A stretch of 64,000 bases of DNA from Streptomyces violaceorubidus (GCF_000717995.1 NZ_JODM01000001.1:124001-188000), one strand, 5' to 3'. Shown: positions 37,785 to 46,121, counted from the first letter of the stretch. A program made the numbers and translations. The notes: generated from the sequence alone by a model not told the origin.

Positions 37785-40583
37785 TCACAACGCCCGGCTC
37801 GCGTACGCCCTGACGTCGGCGTCCGTGTCACCGGTGACGGTCGCGAGCGCCGTCCGGGCGTCCTCGGTGACGGCCGTGTGCCGGGTCAGGGCGAGGACGG
37901 CCGCCTTGCGGACGTCGGCGTTCCGGTCGGCCAGGGCCCTGGCGAGGACGGGGACCGCGCGGTCGGAACCGGCGGCGGACAGCGCGGTGGCCGCGCCCGC
38001 CCGCACCTGCCAGGTGGGGTCGGACAGCGCGGTGACCGCACGGTCGGCCAGCGGGCCGGGGCAGCCCGTGTCCGCGAGGGCCGCGAGGGCGGCGCCGCGG
38101 ACCAGGGCGTCGGGGTCCTCGGTGAGCCGGTCGAGGGCACCGCCGGTGCGGGGCTCCGCCCGCAGCGTCCCCAGTGCCTTGGCGACCGCGACCCGCACCT
38201 CACGAGAGGGATCGTCGGCGGCCGGGGAGAGCGACTTCGCGGCGTCCAGCGAGACCAGCCCGCGCACCCCCTCGATGCGCACCGGGACGTCGGGGTCGCG
38301 GAGGGCGGTGGCGAAGGTGCCGGCGCTGCCCAGACGCAGGATGCGCAGCAGGTCGAGGGCGGTGGCGCGGACGACGGGGTCGTGCTGGGCCAGTGCCTCG
38401 GCGAGGGGTTCGCCCAGGGCGGGTTCGGGCGTCAGCGTCTCGGCCAGTTCACGCAGGGAGGCGGCCGCGGCGGAGCGCACCTCGCCGTCGGGATCGGACA
38501 GGGCGGCGGCGAGTGCCGCACCGGTACCGGCCGGGACGGTCTCGGTGAGCACGGTGACCGCCGTGCGCCGGACGCCCGGTTCGGGATCGGCCAGGTAGGG
38601 GCGGAGGGCGGAGAGTTCGGGCTCGCTCTCGGCCAGGGCGAGCAGTTCCAGCAGCCTGGGGGATCCGGCGGCGCCCGGCTCGGCGGCCGCGGTGACGGCG
38701 GTGCCGGCGGTGCCGGCGGTCATGGCGGTGTCCGTGGCGTCCGCGGTGTCCGTGGCGTCCGTGGTGTCCGTGGTGCGGCCCCCGGTGGCGAAGGGCGCGG
38801 CGTCGCGGGCCCCGGCCGTCGCCACCTGCTCCGGGTGCACCTCGCCGAGGTGCCGGGAGGGGCCGCCGACCGGAGTGAACTCGTCGATCGGAACCAGATA
38901 GGGAGCCACGGGACGCACCGTGAACTCCATCGCACCGGAGGGGGACTTGTGCAGATCGAGGTGGTGGAACCAGGACGCGTCGTCGCGCTCGGGGGTGTCG
39001 ACGCGCTCGTGGTAGAGGCCCCAGCGGGATTCCGTGCGGGCCAGGGAGGCCCGGGCGGCCATCTCCGCGCAGTCGCGGATGAAGGTGACCTCGGTGCAGC
39101 GCATCAGCTCGTGCGGGGTGCGGGCGCCCATCGCGGCGATGTCCGTGCGCATCCGCTCGAAGGACTCCAGGGCGAGCGACAGCCGGGCGCCGGATTTCGG
39201 CGGCGCCACGTAGTCGTTGACGAAGCGCCGCAGCTTGTACTCGACCTGCGGCTGCGGCGGGCCGTCGGGGTTGCGCAGCGGGCGGTAGACCAGTTCGTGC
39301 GCCTCGCGCAGCTGCTCGGGCGGCAGTTCGCCCGCGTAGGCGGTGTACCGGGCGGCGTCCGCGCCCGCCAGGTCGCCGAAGACGAACGCGCCGATCATGT
39401 AGTTGTGCGGCACGCAGGCCAGGTCACCGGCCGCGTAGAGGCGGGGCACGGTGGTGCGGGCGTGGTCGTCGACCCGGACGCCCGAGGCGGAGTGGCCGCC
39501 GCACAGGCCGATCTCGGAGATGTGCATCTCGACGTCGTGGGTGCGGTAGTCGTGCCCGCGGCCGGCGTGGAAGGTGCCGCGTGTCGGCCGCTCGGTGGAG
39601 TGCAGGATGGACTCCAGAGCAGAGACCGACTCCTCCGGGAGGTGGCTGAGCTTCAGGTAGACCGGGCCGCGGTCGCTGGCGACCTCCGCGGCGAACTCGG
39701 CCATCATCTGCCCCGACCAGTAGTCGGAGTCGACGAAGCGCTCACCGTGACGGTTGACCTGGTAACCGCCGAAGGGATTGGCGACGTAGGCGCACGCCGG
39801 GCCGTTGTAGTCCTTGATCAGCGGGTTGATCTGGAAGCACTCGATGCCGGTCAGTTCGGCGCCCGCGTGGTAGGCCATGGCGTAGCCGTCACCGGCGTTG
39901 GTGGGGTTCTCGTAGGTGCCGTAGAGGTAGCCGGAGGCGGGCAGGCCGAGCCGGCCCGCGGCGCCGGTCGCGAGGATCACGGCACCGGCGCGGACGGTCA
40001 CGAAGCGCCCCGTGCGGGTGTTGAAGCCCGCCGCACCGACCGCCCGGCCCTCCGCCGTCAGGACTCGCACCGGCATCACACGGTTCTCGATGCGGATCCG
40101 CTCGCGCATCTCGCGCCGCCGCAGCTGCCGGTACAGGACCTTCTTGACGTCCTTACCCTCCGGCATCGGCAGCACGTAGGAGCCGGACCGGTGCACCTGG
40201 CGGACGGCGTAGTCGCCGTGCTCGTCCTTCTCGAACTTCACCCCGTACGACTCCAGCCGCTGGACCATGGCGAAGCCGCGGGTGGCGGTCTGGCGGACGG
40301 TGGACTGGTCGACGATGCCGTCGTTGGCGCGGGTGATCTCCGCGACGTAGTCGTTGGGTTCGGCGCGGCCGGGGACGACGGCGTTGTTGACCCCGTCCAT
40401 GCCCATGGCGAGCGCGCCGGAGTGGCGGACGTGGGCCTTCTCCAGCAGCAGCACGTCCGCACCGTGCTCGGCGGCGGTCAGCGCGGCCATGGTGCCGGCG
40501 GTGCCGCCGCCGATGACGAGGACGTCGCAGGAGAGTTCTTCGGCGTCGGTGAGGGCGGGGATCTCCACCAGGTGGCCTTTCAT
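37785..40583 (-). CDS. AprA/fumarate-reductase-like flavoprotein fused to HEAT repeats
   Basis: The 932-residue protein begins with an FAD-binding fold (CDVLVIGGGTAGTMAALTAA) and the LEKAHVRHSGALAMGMDGVN segment typical of the APS-reductase alpha / fumarate reductase class. ILATGAAGRLGLPASGYLYG, HISEIGLCGGHSASGVRVDD and LYAAGDLACVPHNYMIGAFV complete the flavin and substrate domains over about 600 residues. A Thr/Asp/Ala linker then leads to about nine HEAT-like repeats of some 31 residues, each with a D-P-x3-V-R core. The ATG overlaps the ABC ATPase stop by 4 bases. Partners are the AprB-like ferredoxin and the importer of the operon. The reaction is unknown; no sulfate-activating or sulfite-reducing genes are near. 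Confidence 0.85.
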   Translation of the reverse strand: MKGHLVEIPALTDAEELSCDVLVIGGGTAGTMAALTAAEHGADVLLLEKAHVRHSGALAMGMDGVNNAVVPGRAEPNDYVAEITRANDGIVDQSTVRQTATRGFAMVQRLESYGVKFEKDEHGDYAVRQVHRSGSYVLPMPEGKDVKKVLYRQLRRREMRERIRIENRVMPVRVLTAEGRAVGAAGFNTRTGRFVTVRAGAVILATGAAGRLGLPASGYLYGTYENPTNAGDGYAMAYHAGAELTGIECFQINPLIKDYNGPACAYVANPFGGYQVNRHGERFVDSDYWSGQMMAEFAAEVASDRGPVYLKLSHLPEESVSALESILHSTERPTRGTFHAGRGHDYRTHDVEMHISEIGLCGGHSASGVRVDDHARTTVPRLYAAGDLACVPHNYMIGAFVFGDLAGADAARYTAYAGELPPEQLREAHELVYRPLRNPDGPPQPQVEYKLRRFVNDYVAPPKSGARLSLALESFERMRTDIAAMGARTPHELMRCTEVTFIRDCAEMAARASLARTESRWGLYHERVDTPERDDASWFHHLDLHKSPSGAMEFTVRPVAPYLVPIDEFTPVGGPSRHLGEVHPEQVATAGARDAAPFATGGRTTDTTDATDTADATDTAMTAGTAGTAVTAAAEPGAAGSPRLLELLALAESEPELSALRPYLADPEPGVRRTAVTVLTETVPAGTGAALAAALSDPDGEVRSAAAASLRELAETLTPEPALGEPLAEALAQHDPVVRATALDLLRILRLGSAGTFATALRDPDVPVRIEGVRGLVSLDAAKSLSPAADDPSREVRVAVAKALGTLRAEPRTGGALDRLTEDPDALVRGAALAALADTGCPGPLADRAVTALSDPTWQVRAGAATALSAAGSDRAVPVLARALADRNADVRKAAVLALTRHTAVTEDARTALATVTGDTDADVRAYASRAL
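38727..38775. repeat. 9-bp tandem repeat in the flavoprotein linker
   Basis: GGTGTCCGT and GGCGTCCGT units alternate about five times (plus strand). They encode the TDTTDATDTADATDTA linker between the flavoprotein and HEAT parts. The unit is a multiple of three, so copy-number change keeps the frame. Confidence 0.75.
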
Positions 40584-41530
40584 GTGCCGAGGGATGTCAG
40601 GACGTCGCGCCGCAGCGCCAGGCGGGCGGGGGCGTTGTGCGCGGTGCGGTCCCGGGGCCGGGGCACCTCGCGTACGGCGGTCAGTCGGCCGGCGCCGAGC
40701 AGGGCAACGCGGTCTCCGAGGAACAGGGCCTCGTCCACGTCGTGGGTGACGAAGACGACCGTGGCTCCCGTGCCCCGCAGTACCTCCACCAGCAGGTCCT
40801 GCATGCCGGCACGGGTCTGGGCGTCGAGGGCGCCGAAGGGTTCGTCCATCAGGACGGCGCGGGGACGCCCGGCCAGCGCACGGGCCAACTGGGCGCGCTG
40901 GCGCTGCCCCCCGGAGACACGGTGTGGCAACTGCCCGGCCTGTGCGGCGAGGCCGACCCGCTCCAGCCAGGCCGTCACCTGTGCCCGGCGTTCGGTGCGG
41001 GGCAGGCCCTGGATGGCGAGGGGGAGTTCGACGTTGGCGCGCAGGGTGCGCCAGGGCAGGAGGGCGTCCTCCTGGAAGACCAGCGCCCGGTCCGCGCCGG
41101 GGCCGTCGACGGGGTGCCCGTCCTGCTCCGCCGTTCCGGCCAGCGGCGGCAGCAGACCGGCCAGCGTGCGCAGCAGCGTCGACTTGCCGCAGCCCGAGGG
41201 CCCCACCACGGTGAGGATCTCGCCGGGGGAGACGTCGACGTCCACTCCGCTCACCGCGGCGGCGTCCGGGTGGCCGAGGGTGGCGCCGCGCAGGGTGAGC
41301 CGGGTGCCGCGGGGGGACGTTCCGACCCCGGTCGGCGGTCGGGCCCCGTCTGCGGCGGCGATCCCGATGCCCATCCCACCGCCGACCTCGGCTCCGGTCC
41401 CGGTCCCGGTCCCGGTCTCGATCCCGGTCCCGTTCGTCGTCCCGGTCCCGGTCCCGGTCCCGGTCCCGGTCCCGTGCCCGTTCTTGTTCTCAGTCTCAGT
41501 CTCCGTCTCAGTCTCGGACGAGGTGCTCAT
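40580..41530 (-). CDS. ABC transporter ATP-binding protein (nitrate/sulfonate/taurine type)
   Basis: The 316-residue ATPase has Walker A GPSGCGKST, Q-loop FQEDALLPWRT, signature VSGGQRQR, Walker B AVLMDEPFGALD and the switch VTHDVDEA, matching the SsuB/TauB group. Before the ATPase fold lies an unusual N-terminal tail of about 75 residues made of ET and GT repeats (ETETETE, GTGTGTGTG), encoded by 6-bp tandem repeats. The ATG at 41530 overlaps the permease gene by 23 bases. It energises import by the adjacent permease and binding protein. Confidence 0.93.
   Translation of the reverse strand: MSTSSETETETETENKNGHGTGTGTGTGTGTTNGTGIETGTGTGTGAEVGGGMGIGIAAADGARPPTGVGTSPRGTRLTLRGATLGHPDAAAVSGVDVDVSPGEILTVVGPSGCGKSTLLRTLAGLLPPLAGTAEQDGHPVDGPGADRALVFQEDALLPWRTLRANVELPLAIQGLPRTERRAQVTAWLERVGLAAQAGQLPHRVSGGQRQRAQLARALAGRPRAVLMDEPFGALDAQTRAGMQDLLVEVLRGTGATVVFVTHDVDEALFLGDRVALLGAGRLTAVREVPRPRDRTAHNAPARLALRRDVLTSLGT
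41394..41516. repeat. 6-bp tandem repeats in the ATPase N-terminus
   Basis: About a dozen copies of CCGGTC (with a few substitutions) are followed by four of CTCAGT or similar. Slippage by whole units would change the length of the ET/GT tail without breaking the frame. Confidence 0.85.
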
Positions 41531-42404
41531 CGCGTGCCTCCTCGGGATGTGCGGGGGTGTCCTCGCGTACCGCGGCGCGGGCGGGCGACGGCGCCGCACC
41601 GGCCGGCGCCGGCTTCGGGCGGGCGGCGGGGACGTGGGCCGTGCGCGGCAGCCAGCGGGTGAGGCGGCGGCCCAGCAGTTCCACGGCCGTGGAGGTCAGC
41701 CAGCCGAGCACACCGATGGTGACCATGCCGACGAAGACGCCCGGGTAGTCGACGACCGTGTAGTCCTGCCAGGTGCGGTATCCCACGCCGTACTGACCGG
41801 AGATCATCTCGGCGGAGATCACGCAGATCCACGAGACGCCGATGCCGACGGACAGACCACCGAAGACACCGGGCAGCGCGCCCGGCAGGACCACCGAGCC
41901 GAGGACGCGCCACCGGCCGCCGCCCATGGTGCGGACCGCCTCCTCCCACACGGGCGTCAGCGCGCGCACCGCGTGCCGGGTGGAGACCAGGACGGGGAAG
42001 AAGGCGGCGGCGCAGGTGATGAAGACGATGCCCTGCTCGTTGGAGGGGAAGAGGAGGATCGCCACGGGGACGAGGGCGATGGCGGGAACGGGCCGGATCA
42101 CTTCGAGCACCGGACCGAGCAGGTCCTCGGCGAGCCGCGAGCGGGCCACCAGCACACCCGTGGCCACGCCCAGGACTGCGGCGAGCAGGAAGCCGGTGAG
42201 GATGCGGGTCAGGCTGTCGGTGAGGTCGGTCCAGTAGTCGGGCCCCGCCAGCCGGTCGGCGAAGGTGTGGGCCACGTCGGTGACGGTGGGGAACTGCGAG
42301 AAGCGCAGCCACAGGTCGATGTCCCGGCTGGTCAGCAGCTGCCACAGGCCCAGGGCGACGGCGAGCGAGGCGATCCGCAGCGCGTAGCGGGCGGAGCGGT
42401 TCAC
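41508..42404 (-). CDS. ABC transporter permease (SsuC/TauC-like)
   Basis: The 298-residue membrane protein has six or seven helices and the coupling loop EEAVRTMGGGRWRVLGSVVL of binding-protein-dependent permeases of the nitrate/sulfonate/taurine group. FITCAAAFFPVLVSTRHAVR and GVSWICVISAEMI are also characteristic. The GTG at 42404 overlaps the stop of the binding-protein gene by 4 bases. The C-terminal 45 residues form an Ala/Pro-rich cytoplasmic tail. Confidence 0.92.
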   Translation of the reverse strand: MNRSARYALRIASLAVALGLWQLLTSRDIDLWLRFSQFPTVTDVAHTFADRLAGPDYWTDLTDSLTRILTGFLLAAVLGVATGVLVARSRLAEDLLGPVLEVIRPVPAIALVPVAILLFPSNEQGIVFITCAAAFFPVLVSTRHAVRALTPVWEEAVRTMGGGRWRVLGSVVLPGALPGVFGGLSVGIGVSWICVISAEMISGQYGVGYRTWQDYTVVDYPGVFVGMVTIGVLGWLTSTAVELLGRRLTRWLPRTAHVPAARPKPAPAGAAPSPARAAVREDTPAHPEEARDEHLVRD

Positions 42405-43768
42405 GACGCCCGCCCCAGCGCCTCGGCGTACGGGACGACGCGCGCTCCGCCGTGCCCGGCGAGGTACGCCCGTGCGGTCTCGGGCGCGACGAAGGGCAGC
42501 AGTGCGTCGCCGTCGGCCACCCACACCGCCTGGTCGGCGAACCACAGGGTGCCGGTGGTGGTGTCGGGGACGTACGCGGCGCGGACCTCGTCGCAGTGCG
42601 CGGCCACGTGCCGCAGCAGCGCGGTGGGGGAGGTGAAGGAAAGGGTCTTCCGCGCGCCCTCGGTCCAGACCTCGCCGGCCGGTTCCGGGGGCGTGGCGGC
42701 GAGCCGCTCGGCGTACTCGGCGGGGCCGAGGGCCTTCTTCACGTACTGGTCGTCGACGAAGGCGTCCACGTCCACGTCGCCGGTGAGTTTCGCGTCCTTG
42801 AGGACCGAGACGTCCTCGTTGAGGGCCTCGACGAGCTGCGGCTTGATCGCCGGGTCGAAGGTGGCGATGCCCTGGGCGCCGTTGTAGAGGTAGACGGTCT
42901 CCGTGGGCAGGCCGGTGGCCTTCGCGACCTTCTCGGCGGCGGCCACGGGATGGGCGTCCAGATAGTCGGTCGCTTGCGCCTGGGCCTTCAGGAAAGCCTC
43001 CAGCACGGCGGGGCGCCGTTTCGCGAACTCCTCGACGGCGGTGACGCCGTGGAAGGTGGGCAGGTTCAGCTGAGCCCCGTCGTACAGGGCCTTCGCCTTG
43101 CCCTGCTGGGCGAGCAGGCCGGGCCAGGCGACGAACTGGGACAGGGCGTCCGCGCTTCCCGCGTCCAGGGCCGAGGCGCCCACGGCGGGCTGCTGGTTGA
43201 GCTTCTCGATGTCCTCGGCGGGGTCGAGACCGGCGCGTTGCAGGGCGCGTACGAGGGTCCCGTCGGCGGCCGAGCCGACGCTGGTCGAGACCTTCTTGCC
43301 CTTGAGGTCCTTCAGGGAGGCGAGGGAGGAACCGGGTGGGACGACGATGGTGTTGAGGCCGCCGCGCAGGTTGTAGCCGGTGACCGAGACCAGGCGGGTC
43401 GGCTTGCCGAGCTGCTTGCCGCGGGCCGCGTTGATGAGCAGGGGGAAGTCACCCATCGAGCCGATGTCGATCTTCCCGGCGGTCATCTGGGCGGTGATGG
43501 GCGCGCCGGTCGCGTAGTCCTGCCAGTCGACCTTGTAGGTGACTCCGTCGCCGAGGGAGTCGAGTTGCTTCTCGAAGTAGCCGAGGGAGCGCAGGAGGGT
43601 GCCGGCGGTGACCGTGTTGATCGTCCTGGACTGGTAGCCGACCGTCACGGTGACCGTGGAGCCGTCCCCGTCGGCGGAGGCGTCGCCGCCGCAGGCGGTG
43701 AGGGGGAGGAGCAGGGCCGCGGCGGCAGCGGCGGCGCCGGCGGGGAGCGAGGTGCGTTTCGCTTTCAT
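42401..43768 (-). CDS. substrate-binding lipoprotein with C-terminal NosL-like domain
   Basis: The 455-residue protein has a lipobox LTAC and a SsuA/NMT1-like periplasmic-binding fold: VGYQSRTINTVTAGTLLRSL, KIDIGSMGDFPLLINAARGK, GKKVSTSVGSAADG and ALDAGSADALSQFVAWPGL. The final 82 residues (374-455) are outside that fold and resemble NosL: LLRHVAAHCDEVRAAYVPD, LWFADQAVWVADGDALLPF, ARAYLAGHGGARVVPYAEAL. The Cys/Met copper site of true NosL is not seen. The ATG is preceded by GAGAGG about 10 bases away. It delivers an unknown, probably small anionic, ligand to the permease. The NosL link is from motif reading and is less certain than the binding fold. Confidence 0.85.
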   Translation of the reverse strand: MKAKRTSLPAGAAAAAAALLLPLTACGGDASADGDGSTVTVTVGYQSRTINTVTAGTLLRSLGYFEKQLDSLGDGVTYKVDWQDYATGAPITAQMTAGKIDIGSMGDFPLLINAARGKQLGKPTRLVSVTGYNLRGGLNTIVVPPGSSLASLKDLKGKKVSTSVGSAADGTLVRALQRAGLDPAEDIEKLNQQPAVGASALDAGSADALSQFVAWPGLLAQQGKAKALYDGAQLNLPTFHGVTAVEEFAKRRPAVLEAFLKAQAQATDYLDAHPVAAAEKVAKATGLPTETVYLYNGAQGIATFDPAIKPQLVEALNEDVSVLKDAKLTGDVDVDAFVDDQYVKKALGPAEYAERLAATPPEPAGEVWTEGARKTLSFTSPTALLRHVAAHCDEVRAAYVPDTTTGTLWFADQAVWVADGDALLPFVAPETARAYLAGHGGARVVPYAEALGRAS

Positions 43769-43782
43769 GGGGGGTCGGCCTC

Positions 43783-44010
43783 TCACCGGAGCAGGTAGGG
43801 CATGTTGACCGTGACCGCCCCGGTGGGGCAGCGGGCGGCGCACGGGCCGCAGTACCAGCACTCGTCGACGTGCATGTACGCCTTGCCGTTGCGCTCGTCG
43901 ATGGCGAGGGAGTCCAGCGGGCACATGTCCACGCAGAGCGTGCAGCCTTCGATGCACTTCGACTCGTCGATGGTCACGGGCACGTCGGCCCGCTGGGGCG
44001 CCAAGGGCAT
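43783..44010 (-). CDS. AprB-like 2[4Fe-4S] ferredoxin
   Basis: The 75-residue protein has two cluster motifs, KCIEGCTLCVDMCP (with the C-x3-C-x2-C spacing of the APS-reductase beta type) and CWYCGPCAARCP. The long C-terminal tail of true AprB is missing. It lies 14 bp before the binding-protein gene and is the evident electron partner of the flavoprotein of the same operon. The ATG has a GGAGA ribosome-binding site. Confidence 0.92.
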   Translation of the reverse strand: MPLAPQRADVPVTIDESKCIEGCTLCVDMCPLDSLAIDERNGKAYMHVDECWYCGPCAARCPTGAVTVNMPYLLR

Positions 44011-44051
44011 GGCTGTCTCCAGGGAGGGTGCGCGAAAGGGGGTTCAGCGGG

Positions 44052-44852
44052 TCACAGCGACCGGTGCAGCAGGCCGCTCATCGCGATGCGGTCGCCGCGG
44101 AAGCGGACGAACTCCAGGTCCACCGGGCGGCCGTCGGCGAGGTGGGTGAGCCGTTCCAGCATGAGGACCGCCGTGCCGCGCGGTGCCTCCAGTACGGCGG
44201 CGGAGTGCGCGTCGGCGGTGACGGCCTCCAGGGTGATCTCGGCGTGGCCGAGCGGCCGGCCGGTGACGGATTCCAGGAGCCGGAACACGTCGGTGTTCTC
44301 CAGGTCCGCGCCGAGCAGGGCGGTGCCGATGTCGAGGGGGAGGTAGGTGAGGTCGAGGGAGAGGGGGACGCCGTTGAGGCGGCGCAGGCGTTCGATGTAG
44401 AGGACGTCGGCGCCCGGTGGGACGCGGAGGCGTTCGGCAACCGGGGCGGGGGCCGGTACGGGGACGGTCGTACGGACCTCGTTGGTGACGCGGCCGTGTT
44501 CGTGCAGGGTCTCGGCGAGGCCCATCAGCCGGTCGAGCCCGTGGGCGTACTTGCGGGCCACGACCACGGTGCCGATCCCGGGCCGGCGGGCGACGAGGTC
44601 TTCGGCGCGCAGCAGGTCGAGCGCCTGGCGGACGGTGTTGCGGGTGGTGGCGTAGTCGGCGGCGAGGGTGTCCTCGTGGGGGAGGACGCCGTCGGGAAAG
44701 GAGTCGTCGAGGAGCTGGCAGCGCAGCAGGTCGGCCAGTTGACGGGCCCGGTCGGCGCGCAGCCGACGCCGCGTGCGGTGGGCGGCGACGGTGGTCGCGC
44801 CCTGGCCGGCGTGGTCTCGGATACGGTCGGTGGGCGGCATGGCTGGAACCAT
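44052..44852 (-). CDS. GntR-family (HutC/UTRA) transcriptional regulator
   Basis: The 266-residue regulator has a winged helix at about residues 30-100 (PHEDTLAADYATTRNTVRQA, LDLLRAEDLVARRPGIGTVV) and a UTRA ligand-binding domain (YIERLRRLNGVPLSLDLTYL, LEAVTADAHSAAVLEAP, ERLTHLADGRPVDLEFVRFR). It is the first gene of the six-gene minus-strand operon and lies 41 bp before the ferredoxin. A dyad at 44855-44871 next to its start could be an autoregulatory operator. The start may be the ATG at 44852 or 44840; neither has a strong ribosome-binding site. Confidence 0.92.
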   Translation of the reverse strand: MVPAMPPTDRIRDHAGQGATTVAAHRTRRRLRADRARQLADLLRCQLLDDSFPDGVLPHEDTLAADYATTRNTVRQALDLLRAEDLVARRPGIGTVVVARKYAHGLDRLMGLAETLHEHGRVTNEVRTTVPVPAPAPVAERLRVPPGADVLYIERLRRLNGVPLSLDLTYLPLDIGTALLGADLENTDVFRLLESVTGRPLGHAEITLEAVTADAHSAAVLEAPRGTAVLMLERLTHLADGRPVDLEFVRFRGDRIAMSGLLHRSL

Positions 44853-44854
44853 AC

Positions 44855-44871
44855 CTATCCGGTGGGATTAG
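44855..44871. promoter_or_regulatory. dyad at the start of the gntR-type gene
   Basis: CTATCC-GGTG-GGATTAG is an imperfect inverted repeat 2 bases upstream of the first ATG of the regulator. GntR proteins often bind such sites at their own promoter. Confidence 0.4.
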
Positions 44872-44960
44872 TGGTGTTGCGGCAATGTTGCGCCACCCCG
44901 GGCTCCGCGGTCCGCCGGGGTGAGCTGGGGTTTCTGTCGACGGCGGGGGAGTTCTGCCAC

Positions 44961-45059
44961 CGCGGTTCCCATCGCGGTTCCCATCGGGGCTCCCACTGCG
45001 GTTCCTACCGGGGTTCTCCCACCAGGGTTCCCACCCGCGGGCCCCATCCTGGTTCCCCC
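44961..45059. repeat. degenerate 12-bp minisatellite
   Basis: About eight units of the CGCGGTTCCCAT type lie in the 330-bp gap between the regulator and the M56 gene; the first two are identical and later ones drift. An open frame across it would encode a GTAVGAPMG repeat, but nothing supports translation. No other feature is seen in the gap. Confidence 0.75.
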
Positions 45060-45182
45060 CGGCGGCTCCACCGGGGGCGCAAGGCGCGCGGCGGGCTGTG
45101 CGGCCGGGCGCTCGCGGGGGTGCCGCTGCGACCGCCCCACCAGGCGCTGGAGGAGACACGGCCGCCTTCGGGACGCAGGGGG

Positions 45183-46121
45183 CTATGCCAGGGCCGTCAG
45201 ACCCGGGGCGAAGGTGATCAGGAGGGGAAGGAGGGGGATCAGCGCGGCTGTCGCCGTGGTCAGGGCGCGGTGGCGGCGGGGCAGGCGGGGCCGGGGCTCC
45301 AGCAGGCGGTCGACCCGTTCGCCGAGGAGGCGGTGGCTGGAGGCGCAGGACAGGACGCCGCGGTGCTGGTTCAGCTCGATCAGGGCCAGCGCGGTGGTCA
45401 GGTGGCCGCAGCGCCGGGAGGCGGTGTCGTCGGCCGAGAGCTCGACCAGGCGGTGGGTCTGGTCGCAGAAGTGGGCGAAGAGCGGGACGCTCGGGAATCC
45501 GGTGGCGAGAGCGATCGACAGGTGCAGCAGCCAGTCGTGGCGGGCCCGCGCGTGGCCGCGCTCGTGGGTGAGGACGGCGTCCAGCTGGTGGTCGGTGAGG
45601 CGGTGCAGGGCGCCGGTGGTGACGATCAGCTGGGGCGGGCTGCCGGGCATCCACCAGGCGTCCGGGTACTCGTCCTCCAGCACCAGCAGGGGCCCGCGGG
45701 CGGCCGGGAGCCCGGCGGGCAGGTCGGGGGCGCGCTCGCGCAGATGGGCGCGGGACCGGGCGCGCCGACGGCGGGCCTCGACGAGTTCGCGCACGAGCAT
45801 CGCGGTCGTCCAGGCGGCGCCGGCCGCCAGCAGCAGGGTGAGGACGGCTGCCCAGACCGGACCGGCGGAAAGGTTGTACGCCGCGGTGACCGCGGGCGGC
45901 GCCGGGGCGAAGAGCTGGGCGCGGACGGTCCCGAAGACGGCGGTGACACCGAGGACGAGAGCCGTCAGACAGCACAGCAGCACGGTGGCGACCAGGCACT
46001 GCCACACCCACAGCCCGACCACGGGGTCCCGCTCGGGCCACGCCGAACGGGTCAGCGCGCGCGGCACCGGCACCGCGGCGGTCACGGCGACGACGAACAG
46101 CAGGAGCAGGCAGACGGTCAT
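45183..46121 (-). CDS. M56-family membrane metallopeptidase (BlaR1-like sensor domain absent)
   Basis: The 312-residue protein has three membrane segments in the first 110 residues and one at the C-terminus. The zinc motif is HERGH in AVLTHERGHARARHDW, followed by VELSADDTASRRCG, where the third ligand is expected. This is the peptidase part of BlaR1/MecR1 without the penicillin-sensing domain. In Streptomyces such genes usually pair with a BlaI-type repressor gene; none is seen here. The ATG start is clear. The natural substrate is unknown. Confidence 0.88.
   Translation of the reverse strand: MTVCLLLLFVVAVTAAVPVPRALTRSAWPERDPVVGLWVWQCLVATVLLCCLTALVLGVTAVFGTVRAQLFAPAPPAVTAAYNLSAGPVWAAVLTLLLAAGAAWTTAMLVRELVEARRRRARSRAHLRERAPDLPAGLPAARGPLLVLEDEYPDAWWMPGSPPQLIVTTGALHRLTDHQLDAVLTHERGHARARHDWLLHLSIALATGFPSVPLFAHFCDQTHRLVELSADDTASRRCGHLTTALALIELNQHRGVLSCASSHRLLGERVDRLLEPRPRLPRRHRALTTATAALIPLLPLLITFAPGLTALA

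Noticed and set aside
37782..42887. Open frame of about 1,700 codons on the plus strand
   Set aside because: It runs antisense to the flavoprotein, ATPase and permease genes, which have clear motifs; long open antisense frames are usual at this GC content.
42401..44010. Nitrous oxide reductase accessory locus suggested by the NosL-like tail
   Set aside because: No nosZ, nosD, nosF or nosY gene is present and the copper ligands of NosL are not seen.
44868..45140. Small frame over the 12-bp repeat next to the regulator
   Set aside because: Its product is only the translated minisatellite (GTAVGAPMG pattern), with no ribosome-binding site.
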